A stretch of 52,391 nucleotides of DNA from Massilia mucilaginosa (GTDB lineage Bacteria > Pseudomonadota > Gammaproteobacteria > Burkholderiales > Burkholderiaceae_D), in NCBI RefSeq assembly GCF_011682145.1, contig NZ_WHJH01000050.1, positions 1 through 52,391 of the forward strand, given 5' to 3'. Each line of letters starts with the position of its first letter. Positions within the stretch are counted from its first letter, which is position 1. The notes beneath the pieces are model-generated. The model was given only the letters and a program-made list of their open reading frames with translations, made no database searches and was not told the origin of the DNA. A program made the translations under genes and the position numbers. Positions 40,908-49,268 of this stretch are shown here, piece after piece.

Positions 40908-43259
40908 TTGAATCAACCGCAGCAGGGGTTTATCCTGACCCGCCACTGGCGCGATACGCCCGCAGGCACAGAGGTCGTCTTCTGGCTTGCCACCGACGCC
41001 GGGCCGCGCCATATCCGCCTCACCGGCCAGCTCTCGGTCGCCTTCATTCCCGAGGAGTGGCGCACGCAGGTCGCGGCGCTGTTGAAGAGCGAACGAGGCT
41101 GCGAACTGCGCTCGCTCGCGCTGCGCGACTTCCGCCAGCGGCCCGTGTTCGGCCTGTACTGCCAGCACTACCGCCAGCTGACCCGCCAGGCCAAGCGCCT
41201 GCGCGAATACGGCATCGACGTCTACGAGGCCGATATCCGCCCGCCCGAGCGCTACCTGATGGAGCGTTTCATCACCGCGCCGGTCCTGTTTCACGATGCG
41301 CCCGACAGTCCGTTGAAGCCGGCGCAAGGCTACCGCCCGCGCCTCAAGCTGGTCTCGCTCGACATCGAAACCACCGCGCGCGGCGAGCTGTATTCGATCG
41401 CGCTAGAAGGCTGCGGCCAGCGCCAGGTGTACATGCTCGGCCCGCCCAACGAAACCGATGCGCCACGCGACTTCGCGCTCGATTACTGCGACAGCCACGC
41501 GCAGATGCTCGAACGCCTCAATGCATGGCTGGCCACCCACGACCCGGACGCCATCATCGGCTGGAACGTGGTGCAGTTCGACCTGCGCGTGCTGCAAAAA
41601 CATGCCGAGCGTTGCGGCGTGCCGCTGCGCCTGGGACGCGACGGCAGCCCGATGGCGTGGCGCGAACACGGCTCGCAGCAGCACTTCTTCGCCGGCGCTT
41701 GCGGTCGCCTGATCATCGACGGCATCGACGCGCTCAAATCGGCGACCTGGAGTTTTTCGTCGTTCAGTCTCGAAAACGTCAGCCGCACCCTGCTCGGCGA
41801 AGGCAAGGCAATCGACAATCCCTACCAGCGCATGGCCGAAATCGAGCGCCGCTTCAACGAAGACAAGCCGGCGCTGGCGCACTACAACCTGAAGGACTGC
41901 GAGCTGGTCACGCGCATTTTCGACAAAACCGAACTGCTGCCCTTCCTGCTCGAACGGGCCAGCGTGACCGGGCTGGCGGTGGACCGCAGCGGCGGCGGCT
42001 CGGTGGCCGCCTTCGAGCACCTGTACCTGCCGCGCATGCACCGCCAGGGCTACGTGGCCCCGAACCTGGGCGATATCGCCGGCGAAAACAGCCCCGGCGG
42101 CTACGTCATGGATTCGCGTTCGGGCCTGTACGATTCGGTGCTGGTGCTCGATTACAAAAGCCTGTACCCGTCGATCATCCGCACCTTCCTGATCGATCCG
42201 GTCGGCCTGATCGAAGGCTTGCGCGACGACAGCGACGCTGGACGCGGCACCGTGCCGGGCTTTCGCGGCGCCCGCTTCTCGCGCGAGAAGCACTGCCTGC
42301 CGGCCATCGTCAGCCAGATCGCCGAGGGACGCGAAGCGGCCAAGCGCGAACACAACAAACCCTTGTCGCAGGCGCTCAAAATCATCATGAACGCCTTCTA
42401 CGGCGTGCTCGGTTCGGATGGCTGCCGCTTCTTCGATCCGCGCCTGGCATCCTCGATCACCCTGCGCGGGCAAGAGATCATGCACCGCACGCGCGAGCTG
42501 ATCGAAGAACGCGGCCACCAGGTGATCTACGGCGACACCGATTCGACCTTCGTCTGGCTGGGAAGCGGGCACGACGATGAGCAGGCCGGCGCGATCGGGC
42601 GCGCACTGGTGGCTCACGTCAACGCCTGGTGGACCGAGCACCTGCGCCAGGAATTCGGCCTGGCCAGCGCCCTCGAACTCCAGTACGAAACGCACTACCG
42701 GCGTTTTTTGATGCCCAACATCCGCAATTCGGAAGAAGGCAGCAAGAAACGCTACGCCGGGCTGACCGGGCGCGCCGACGGCGGTGAAGAGATGGTCTTC
42801 AAGGGCCTGGAGACGGTGCGCAGCGACTGGACCCCGCTGGCGCAGCAATTCCAGCAGGCGCTGTACCTGCGCATCTTCAAGCGCGAACCGTACCGCGACT
42901 ACGTGCGCGAGTACGTCGAGAGCACCGTGCGCGGCGAGTTCGACGACCTGCTGGTGTACCGCAAGCGCATCCGCCGTCCACTGGCCGAGTACCAGGGCGC
43001 CGCCCCGCCGCCGGTGCGCGCGGCGCGCCTGGCCGACGACTTCAACCGCCTGCACGGGCGCCCGCTGCAATACCAGCGCGGCGGCTGGATCCGCTACGTG
43101 ATGACCCTGGCCGGCCCCGAACCGCTGGAAACGCAGCGTTCGCGCATCGACTACGACCACTACGTCACGCGCCAGCTGCAACCGATCGCCGACGCCATCC
43201 TGCCCTTCCTGGGTGACGACTTTCACAGCCTGACGACCTTGCAGCAGACCCTGTTCTGA
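40908..43259 (+). CDS. polB: DNA polymerase II (family B)
   Basis: A 783-residue family-B DNA polymerase, the same length as the E. coli enzyme. The 3'-5' exonuclease has Exo I SLDIETT (about 150) and later Asp motifs ([19 protein letters not shown]). The polymerase motifs are A ([11 protein letters not shown], about 414), B ([13 protein letters not shown]) and C ([10 protein letters not shown], about 541). It acts in replication restart and translesion repair. The start is a TTG at 40908, since no in-frame ATG precedes the conserved N-terminus. No LexA-type site is seen in the 190 bases upstream. Confidence 0.95.
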   Translation: MNQPQQGFILTRHWRDTPAGTEVVFWLATDAGPRHIRLTGQLSVAFIPEEWRTQVAALLKSERGCELRSLALRDFRQRPVFGLYCQHYRQLTRQAKRLREYGIDVYEADIRPPERYLMERFITAPVLFHDAPDSPLKPAQGYRPRLKLVSLDIETTARGELYSIALEGCGQRQVYMLGPPNETDAPRDFALDYCDSHAQMLERLNAWLATHDPDAIIGWNVVQFDLRVLQKHAERCGVPLRLGRDGSPMAWREHGSQQHFFAGACGRLIIDGIDALKSATWSFSSFSLENVSRTLLGEGKAIDNPYQRMAEIERRFNEDKPALAHYNLKDCELVTRIFDKTELLPFLLERASVTGLAVDRSGGGSVAAFEHLYLPRMHRQGYVAPNLGDIAGENSPGGYVMDSRSGLYDSVLVLDYKSLYPSIIRTFLIDPVGLIEGLRDDSDAGRGTVPGFRGARFSREKHCLPAIVSQIAEGREAAKREHNKPLSQALKIIMNAFYGVLGSDGCRFFDPRLASSITLRGQEIMHRTRELIEERGHQVIYGDTDSTFVWLGSGHDDEQAGAIGRALVAHVNAWWTEHLRQEFGLASALELQYETHYRRFLMPNIRNSEEGSKKRYAGLTGRADGGEEMVFKGLETVRSDWTPLAQQFQQALYLRIFKREPYRDYVREYVESTVRGEFDDLLVYRKRIRRPLAEYQGAAPPPVRAARLADDFNRLHGRPLQYQRGGWIRYVMTLAGPEPLETQRSRIDYDHYVTRQLQPIADAILPFLGDDFHSLTTLQQTLF

Positions 43260-43314
43260 CGCCAGCCTATGCGCTTCACATAAATTTGCCATATTTACGC
43301 CGCTCAGCAATAAT

Positions 43315-43333
43315 ATGAATGGGAATCATTATC
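43315..43333 (+). promoter_or_regulatory. Fur box before the TonB-dependent receptor
   Basis: The 19 bases match the Fur consensus at 14 positions, the right half (AATCATTATC) perfectly. They lie 33 bases upstream of the receptor ATG, fitting iron repression. Confidence 0.7.
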
Positions 43334-43366
43334 ATTCGTAGTAAAACACAAGAACAAGGACGTAAC

Positions 43367-45469
43367 ATGGCAATGCAACAGAAACGGCTGGCCGTCATCA
43401 TCGCGCTGGCACTTCCCTACCTGTCCAGCCCCGCCTTCGCGCAGGCCCGGACCGAACTGAAAGAAATCACCGTTACCGCCACGCGCGACCAGGAACCCGG
43501 CTACAACCCGGCCAGTGCCACCAGCGCCACCAAGATCGACGCGCCGCTGCGCGACATTCCGCAAACGGTCAACGTGGTGCCGCTGTCGGTGCTGCGCGAC
43601 CAGGGCGCGCGCTCGCTGCAGGACGTGCTCAAGGCGGTGCCGGGCATCGGCCTGTCGCACGGCGACGGCCAGCGCGACCAGGTGACCATCCGCGGCTTTA
43701 CCGCGATTGCCGACCAGTTTGTCGACGGCATGCGCGACGATGCGCTGTACTTCCGCGACCTGTCCAACATCGAGCAGGTGGAAATCATCAAGGGACCGGC
43801 CTCGGTGCTGTACGGGCGCGGCTCGTCCGGCGGGCTGATCAACCGGATCAGCAAGAAGCCCGGCATCAACAAGAGTGAAGTCAGCCTGCAGGCCGGCAGC
43901 TGGAACCAGCGCCGCGCCGACATCGACGTGGCCCGCGCCGACGGCGCCAGCCCGGTGGCGGTGCGCGTGACCGGCGCCATCGAACGCGCCGACAGCTATC
44001 GCGACCAGCAGTTTCTCGACCGCGAAGCATTCGCGCCGTCGGTCGCGCTCAAGATCGGCGATGCCACCAAGCTGCTGTTGCAGGCCGAATACCTGAACGA
44101 CAAGCGCGTCACCGATTTCGGCGTGCCCGCGTATCGCGGCAAGCCGGTCGATGTACCAGCCGGCACCTATTACGGCGCGGCCAACGCCAAGCAGAACGAC
44201 TATTCCGAAGCCGAAGTGAAAGCCTTCGGTTTCACCCTGGACCACCGTTTCAACGATACGTGGACCTTGCGCAACGCCTTCCGTCACTACAATTACACGC
44301 TTGACCGCAACAACACGCTGGCCGGATCGGTCGATGAAAAGGCGCTGACGGCGTCGCTCAACCGCAGCAATGTGCTGCGCGATGAGACCGGCTACTTCAA
44401 CCAGACCGAGCTCAAGCAAGTCGTCAACCTGGCCGGCATGCGCCACCAGCTGCTGTACGGTGTCGAGATCGGCAAGCAGGAAAAGGACCAGTTGTTCCGC
44501 AGCCAGAACAATATCGCGAAGGTCAATCTGTTCAATCCGGTCGCCCCAAGGCTGCCGTTCACGGTCAGCGCGGCGCCGTCGACCGACAACCTGGGCGTGA
44601 TGAAGGTTGCCAGTGCGTACGTGCAGGACATGGCCAGCTTGTCGGCGCAATGGAAAGCGCTGGCCGGGGTGCGCTTCGACCGCTTCGAGCAGAGCACGCT
44701 CGAACGGCGCGCCGGACACTCGAATCTGTCGCGCGTGGACCGCGCCTGGAGCCCGCGCGCCGGCCTGGTGTACCAGCCGGGCGAGACGCAATCGTACTTC
44801 GCGTCCTTCAGCAAGTCGTTCCAGCCGTCGGGCGAATCGTTCGCGCTGGCCGCCAACAACGCCCAGATCGCGCCGGAGGAAACCACCAACAAGGAAGTCG
44901 GCGCCAAGTTCGACCTGTTCGACGGCAATGCGACCGCCTCGGTGTCGCTGTTCCGCCTGGAACGCACCAACATCAAGGCCACCGATCCCACCACCAACCG
45001 CCTCATTCCCATCGGCACCCAGCGCAGCGACGGCATCGAGCTGACCTTCGCGGGCAAGCTGGGCGATGGCTGGCAGCTGTGGTCGGGCTATGCGTACCTG
45101 GATGCGCGGGCGGTGTCGTCGGTCGCCATCGATGCGGGGCAGCCGGTGCAGGGCAAGCGCCCGACGCTGACGCCGGTTCACAGCGCCAATGTGTGGCTGA
45201 CCAAGTCGCTGGGCAATGGCTTTGGCGTGGGTGCCGGGGCGAATGCGGTGGGCCAGCGCTTTGCCAATCCGGGCAATACGGTGGCGCTGCCCGGTTACGC
45301 GACATTTGATGCCATGGCGTACTATCGCCAGGGCAAGGTCGATCTCCAGGTCAATGCCATGAATTTGGCCGACCGCCAGTACACCGTTGCCGGGCACGGC
45401 AGCAACGGCAACCTGAACCTGCCAGGGGCGCCGCGCTCGGTGCAGGTGACGGCGCGTTACGCGTTCTAA
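43367..45469 (+). CDS. TonB-dependent siderophore receptor
   Basis: A 700-residue outer-membrane receptor. The signal peptide ends near SSPAFA/QARTE. A TonB box-like ELKEITVTATRDQ follows, then the plug (SVLRDQGARSLQDVLKAVPGI, VTIRGFTAIADQFVDGMRD, VEIIKGPASVLYGRGSSGGLI). The rest is a 22-strand barrel ending in Phe (VTARYAF). The overall pattern is of the FhuA/FpvA siderophore subfamily. The ATG at 43367 has an AAGGA site. A Fur box upstream supports iron regulation. No biosynthesis or ABC genes are adjacent, so it probably takes up an external siderophore. Confidence 0.93.
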   Translation: MAMQQKRLAVIIALALPYLSSPAFAQARTELKEITVTATRDQEPGYNPASATSATKIDAPLRDIPQTVNVVPLSVLRDQGARSLQDVLKAVPGIGLSHGDGQRDQVTIRGFTAIADQFVDGMRDDALYFRDLSNIEQVEIIKGPASVLYGRGSSGGLINRISKKPGINKSEVSLQAGSWNQRRADIDVARADGASPVAVRVTGAIERADSYRDQQFLDREAFAPSVALKIGDATKLLLQAEYLNDKRVTDFGVPAYRGKPVDVPAGTYYGAANAKQNDYSEAEVKAFGFTLDHRFNDTWTLRNAFRHYNYTLDRNNTLAGSVDEKALTASLNRSNVLRDETGYFNQTELKQVVNLAGMRHQLLYGVEIGKQEKDQLFRSQNNIAKVNLFNPVAPRLPFTVSAAPSTDNLGVMKVASAYVQDMASLSAQWKALAGVRFDRFEQSTLERRAGHSNLSRVDRAWSPRAGLVYQPGETQSYFASFSKSFQPSGESFALAANNAQIAPEETTNKEVGAKFDLFDGNATASVSLFRLERTNIKATDPTTNRLIPIGTQRSDGIELTFAGKLGDGWQLWSGYAYLDARAVSSVAIDAGQPVQGKRPTLTPVHSANVWLTKSLGNGFGVGAGANAVGQRFANPGNTVALPGYATFDAMAYYRQGKVDLQVNAMNLADRQYTVAGHGSNGNLNLPGAPRSVQVTARYAF

Positions 45470-45510
45470 GAACACGGCGTTTCGCCGGCATGCCACCGTG
45501 CAGATAGACA

Positions 45511-45536
45511 AAAACCCGCCGCGTGCGGGTTTTTTG
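45511..45536 (+). terminator. Rho-independent terminator after the TonB receptor
   Basis: AAAACCCGC pairs with GCGGGTTTT around a CGCGT loop, followed by a run of T. It starts 41 bases after the receptor stop. Confidence 0.85.
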
Positions 45537-45638
45537 TTCTGCATCATTGGGGATGCCTGTCGGGGGAACTTGGGGCCATGAAAGACGTCTTATCCCGGTA
45601 AGGAAAACTGTCTTGAATCGACAGAAAGGAAACAGAAC

Positions 45639-45926
45639 ATGAGCGACGAATCACATAGCCAGGACGGGATGGAAAAACGCGTTGCGAATCTTGAGGCAAA
45701 TGTCGCATCCATGATGCTTGACGTGTCCGTGATGAAAACCGATGTCGCTGTGTTGAGAACCGATGTTGCCGTGATGAAGCTGGACGTCGAAGTAGTGAAG
45801 AGCACTTGCGCCACGAAAGGAGACGTTTCCGAGATGAAATCATCAATCATCATGTGGCTTACCGCCGTAGTGTTTGTCTCCCAGCTTATTCCCGACGTTA
45901 TTAGCGCATCCAGGAGTTTGTTCTAG
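45639..45926 (+). CDS. Coiled-coil protein with C-terminal membrane anchor
   Basis: A 95-residue protein. The middle (about residues 28-55) has four seven-residue repeats of the form DVAVMKT, giving a regular coiled coil; the matching DNA is four tandem 21-bp units at 45720-45803. After a short TKGDVSEMKS turn comes one membrane helix (IIMWLTAVVFVSQLIPDVI) and a short basic end. It resembles XhlA-type small membrane coiled-coil proteins, but is not placed with confidence. A paralog lies just downstream. Confidence 0.65.
   Translation: MSDESHSQDGMEKRVANLEANVASMMLDVSVMKTDVAVLRTDVAVMKLDVEVVKSTCATKGDVSEMKSSIIMWLTAVVFVSQLIPDVISASRSLF
45720..45803 (+). repeat. Four tandem 21-bp units (heptad coding repeats)
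   Basis: Units begin at 45720, 45741, 45762 and 45783, each encoding a D-V-x-V-h-K-x heptad. The copies differ at several bases but not in length. Confidence 0.7.
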
Positions 45927-45984
45927 CACGTCATCAAACAAGCAATAGCAACACTCGGATCATAAGAATTCCCCCGGAAATGTA

Positions 45985-46440
45985 ATGAACATGAGCGACG
46001 AACAGAATGGTCATGGAAACATGGAATCCCGTGTCGCGCGACTGGAAGCCGACGTCGCCGCCATCAAGATCGATGTCGCCGTCATCAAGGCCAACGGCGC
46101 GACCAAGGGAGATGTGGCGGAGCTGCGTTTCGAACTGTCGGCCCAGATCGCCAAAGTGCAGTCCGAACTGTCGGCCCAGATCGTCAAACTGCAGTCCGAA
46201 CATTCGGCCCAGATCAAGGAACTACGAACCGAGACCATCGCGAAAATCGATGCGGCGGTCCACTCTATTCGGTCCGAAATGTACAAAATTGTTAATGAGG
46301 GGCGAATCGCAACCGTCCTGTGGGTCACAGGCCCGTTTTCTTCGCCCAACTCCTTCCTGCAATCGCGGGATTTGTTAAAGAACTCTTCTGATAGGGACCG
46401 ATTCGGGCGTAGCGCCAACCATCCCATGCTGCACCGCTAG
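45985..46440 (+). pseudogene. Coiled-coil paralog whose membrane anchor is lost by a frameshift
   Basis: The 151-residue open frame starts like its upstream paralog (MSDEQNGHGN, MESRVARLEADVAAIK) and carries TKGDVAELR, but the middle has three 11-residue repeats (ELSAQIAKVQS, ELSAQIVKLQS, EHSAQIKELRT) encoded by 33-bp units at 46132-46230. It then reads IATVLWVTGPFSSPN and a polar tail. In another frame the same DNA gives PVFFAQLLPAIAGFVKELF and a stop at 46391, an obvious membrane anchor like the paralog's. One base appears to be missing near 46327-46336. It could be a real mutation or an error. Confidence 0.6.
46132..46230 (+). repeat. Three tandem 33-bp units (hendecad coding repeats)
   Basis: Units at 46132, 46165 and 46198, the first two nearly identical (GAACTGTCGGCCCAGATCG at both). 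Each encodes an 11-residue block. Confidence 0.75.
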
Positions 46441-46621
46441 CGAACCGACCAAGCAGAGGGCAACGGCAGCGGGAGGCCGCTCATCCGTCAATGGATCGCA
46501 AAATATTTACCACTAAATAGCAAAAATTTTTCCTCATTTGCGCAATGATGGCGTATATTTATCGTTGACCGTTTTGCAACGGACAACGTTCCGCCGCCCA
46601 TCACCGACAAAGGAATCCCGC

Positions 46622-47722
46622 ATGCGCCCTGCCCTCCCAGCCTGCCTCGCCGTCCTGATCCTGCTGGGAGGCGAAGCCAGCGCCCGGCCCCATTCGCTCG
46701 GCATCGCCGCGCTGCCGGGCGAATCGACCATCGCTTACGACATGAACGCCGCCGGACAGGTTGCCGCCGTACTGGAGGATGGCGACGGCAACACGCGCGG
46801 GGTCTTGTTCGAGAAAGGCAAGATCACCGACCTCGGCGCGCGCGGCGGCAAGCACAGCGACGCGCGCGGCATCAATGAGCGCGGCCAGATCATCGGATCG
46901 GTGCGCAACAAGGACGGCACCTGGAACGCCTTCCTGTTCCATCGCGACAGCGGCATGCGCGTGATCGGCACCTTGGGCGGCCCCAGCAGTTACGGCATGG
47001 CCCTGAATCAGGATGGCGTCGCGGTCGGGTTTGCCGACATTCCCGGCGGCGACTGGCACGCCTTCATCGACGATGGCGCCGGGCAGTTGCGGGATCTCGG
47101 CACCTTGGGCGGCAACATCAGCTACGCCAGCGCCGTCAACAAGCACCGCCACGTGGCCGGCACCGCCGCCAACGAGCAGGGCTTGCGCCACGCTTTCCTG
47201 TACACGCCCGAGAACGGCATGGTCGACCTGGGCACCCTGGGTGGACGCCAGAGTTCGGCGATGGGGATCAACGACGCAGGCGTGGTCGTCGGCGCCTCCG
47301 AAACCGCCGACCGCCGCTGGCGCGCCTTCGTCCACGACGGCAAGCGCATGGTCGACCTGGGCGCGCTGATCGGCAATTACAACAGCTTCGCGACCGACAT
47401 CAACAACGCCGGCCACGTGGTCGGGACGGTGGTGGTGGGCACCGAGCGCATGTCTTTCGTGTGGCGCGACAACAAGATGACCTTGCACCGCGGCGGCCAG
47501 GGTTTGCACCTGACTAACGCCATCAACGACCGCGAGCTGGTCATCGGCGCCACCTACGACCGCAGCATGACCGCCGCCACCATGGCCTCGAACGCCGCCC
47601 CCGTCGTCACGCGCGGCGGCAGCGAGCTGCTGACCCTGATCGGCGCCGTGCTGGCGATGGCCGGCCTGGGGGTGCTGTACCGCCTGCGCCGCCGCGGCAT
47701 CGAGATCGGCAGCCGCGACTGA
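46622..47722 (+). CDS. HAF-repeat protein with C-terminal membrane helix
   Basis: A 366-residue exported protein. A signal peptide is present (CLAVLILLGGEASA). It is built from HAF-type repeats of about 45 residues: LGTLGGPSSYGMALNQDGVAVG, then RDLGTLGGNISYASAVN and VDLGTLGGRQSSAMGINDAG, each with the DLGTLGG turn and a following AFVHDG or AFLYTP strand. This makes a propeller-like fold. The C-terminus is a membrane helix (LLTLIGAVLAMAGLGVLY) followed by RLRRRG, which looks like a surface anchor. The role is not known. The ATG at 46622 begins the signal. Confidence 0.75.
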   Translation: MRPALPACLAVLILLGGEASARPHSLGIAALPGESTIAYDMNAAGQVAAVLEDGDGNTRGVLFEKGKITDLGARGGKHSDARGINERGQIIGSVRNKDGTWNAFLFHRDSGMRVIGTLGGPSSYGMALNQDGVAVGFADIPGGDWHAFIDDGAGQLRDLGTLGGNISYASAVNKHRHVAGTAANEQGLRHAFLYTPENGMVDLGTLGGRQSSAMGINDAGVVVGASETADRRWRAFVHDGKRMVDLGALIGNYNSFATDINNAGHVVGTVVVGTERMSFVWRDNKMTLHRGGQGLHLTNAINDRELVIGATYDRSMTAATMASNAAPVVTRGGSELLTLIGAVLAMAGLGVLYRLRRRGIEIGSRD

Positions 47723-47813
47723 GGGTGTGGACATCCACAGGCGCGCGTAACTTTCCTACATGGTATGCTGCCCGATCTGCGGCGCTCGGGCCGCGTCAAC
47801 AATAAGGAAAGTT

Positions 47814-48968
47814 ATGCGGTTCAGTACAAGATTGGTTCTCCAGGCGGCCGTGCTCGCTTGCGTGCATGGCGGCGCGGCGCAGGCGCAGGAGGTGATCCGG
47901 ATCGGCCACGTGGCGGCCGTCTCGGGCGCCATCGCCCATCTGGGCAAGGACAATGAAAACGGCGCGCGCATGGCGGTCGACGAGTTGAATGCCAAGGGCG
48001 TGACGATTGCCGGCAAACGCTACCGCGTCGAGTTGCTGGCCGAAGACGACGGCGGCGACCCCAAGCAAGGCACGTCCGTGGCGCAAAAACTGGTCGATGC
48101 CAAGGTGCGCGGCGTGATCGGGCACCAGAACTCGGGCACCACCATCCCCGCCTCGAAGATCTACTACGATGCCGGCATCCCGCAGATTTCGCCGGCGGCC
48201 AGCAACCCCAAATATACGCGCCAGGGTTTCAACACGGCGTTTCGAAATATCGCCAACGACGAGCAGCTGGGCGCCGCCCTCGCCCGCTACGCGGTACAGG
48301 ACGGCAAGGCCAGGCAGATTGCCGTCATCGACGACCGCACCGCCTACGGCAAGGGCTTGGCGGACGAGTTCGTCAAGAACGTCAAAAAGTCCGGTGCCGC
48401 CAGCGGCGCGCGCATCGTGGCACAGCAATTCACGACCGACAAGGCCACCGACTTCAACGCCATCCTCACCGCGTTCAAGGCCAGCAAGCCCGACCTGATT
48501 TTCTTCGGCGGCATGGATGCCGTGGCGGGGCCGATGCTGCGCCAGATGAAGCAGCTCGGCATGCCGGTGCGCTTCATGGGCGGCGACGGCATGTGTTCCG
48601 ATTCGGTGCCGAGGCTGGCCGGCGAAGGCATGGCCGACGGCCAGGTCATCTGCGCCGAAGCGGGCGGGGTCGAGCCGCAGCAGCAAAAAGGCCTGGACGA
48701 TTTCCGCGCGGCCTACCGCAAACGTTTCGGCGTCGATGTGATGACCTACGCGCCGTACGCCTACGACGCCATGCTGGCCATGGTGGCGGCCATGCAGAAG
48801 GCCGGCTCGTCGGACCCGGCCGTGTACCTGCCGGTGCTGGCCAAGAACAGCTACCAGGGCATCACCGGCACCGTCGCCTTCGATGCGCGCGGCGACGTCA
48901 AGGACGGCAAACTGACCTTGTACACCTTCAAAGGCGGCAAGCGCACGCGTATCGCCGTCATCAAGTAA
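47814..48968 (+). CDS. Branched-chain amino acid ABC transporter, periplasmic binding protein (LivK-like)
   Basis: A 384-residue substrate-binding protein of the Leu/Ile/Val family. Signal peptide VLACVHGGAAQAQ, then IRIGHVAAVSGAIAHLGKDNENGARMAVDELN, VRGVIGHQNSGTTIPASKIYYDAGI and RNIANDEQLG, all typical of the type I periplasmic-binding fold. The ligand-facing segments include QNSGTT and ISPAASNP. No permease or ATPase gene lies near it, so it is an orphan receptor that could serve a distant transporter or a sensory system. The ATG at 47814 has an AAGGAAA site. Confidence 0.9.
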   Translation: MRFSTRLVLQAAVLACVHGGAAQAQEVIRIGHVAAVSGAIAHLGKDNENGARMAVDELNAKGVTIAGKRYRVELLAEDDGGDPKQGTSVAQKLVDAKVRGVIGHQNSGTTIPASKIYYDAGIPQISPAASNPKYTRQGFNTAFRNIANDEQLGAALARYAVQDGKARQIAVIDDRTAYGKGLADEFVKNVKKSGAASGARIVAQQFTTDKATDFNAILTAFKASKPDLIFFGGMDAVAGPMLRQMKQLGMPVRFMGGDGMCSDSVPRLAGEGMADGQVICAEAGGVEPQQQKGLDDFRAAYRKRFGVDVMTYAPYAYDAMLAMVAAMQKAGSSDPAVYLPVLAKNSYQGITGTVAFDARGDVKDGKLTLYTFKGGKRTRIAVIK

Positions 48969-48989
48969 GTCAAGTACGCGCCAGCGTAT

Positions 48990-49018
48990 CCGGAACCGGC
49001 CGTCAGCGCCGGTTCCGG
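48990..49018 (+). terminator. Strong hairpin after the binding-protein gene
   Basis: CCGGAACCGGC and GCCGGTTCCGG form an 11-bp perfect stem with a 7-base loop, 22 bases beyond the stop. There is no T-run, so it may be a rho-dependent or mRNA-protecting element. Confidence 0.5.
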
Positions 49019-49268
49019 CGCGACACACCACATCCTCCCAAGCTCCGCCATCAGCGCTGCGCTCCCCGCACCGGTGCGTCAGCTAGTCATCTCCCATTTC
49101 AACACCAAGCGATAACCCTCGGCATCGACTCTTGCCAGAGGTAATAAGTTGGTATTAATAATTTTCAATTTGGTATGCATACCTCCGATTACTGGTGTTA
49201 TATTGGTATCTTTTTATTGCACATAAAACATCGTTAAGCCGCACGACATCTCGACAAGGAGTTCCAAA
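49019..49268 (+). promoter_or_regulatory. Repeat-bearing leader/promoter of the chitinase gene
   Basis: About 250 bases with A/T-rich sequence from 49120 on, unlike the neighbours. TTGGTAT occurs three times at 49149, 49170 and 49203, spaced 21 and 33 bases. The middle one is part of a perfect 12-bp palindrome, GGTATGCATACC (49172-49183). These look like binding sites on one face of the helix. Downstream lies the AAGGAG site at 49257-49262, then the TTG start. Confidence 0.6.
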
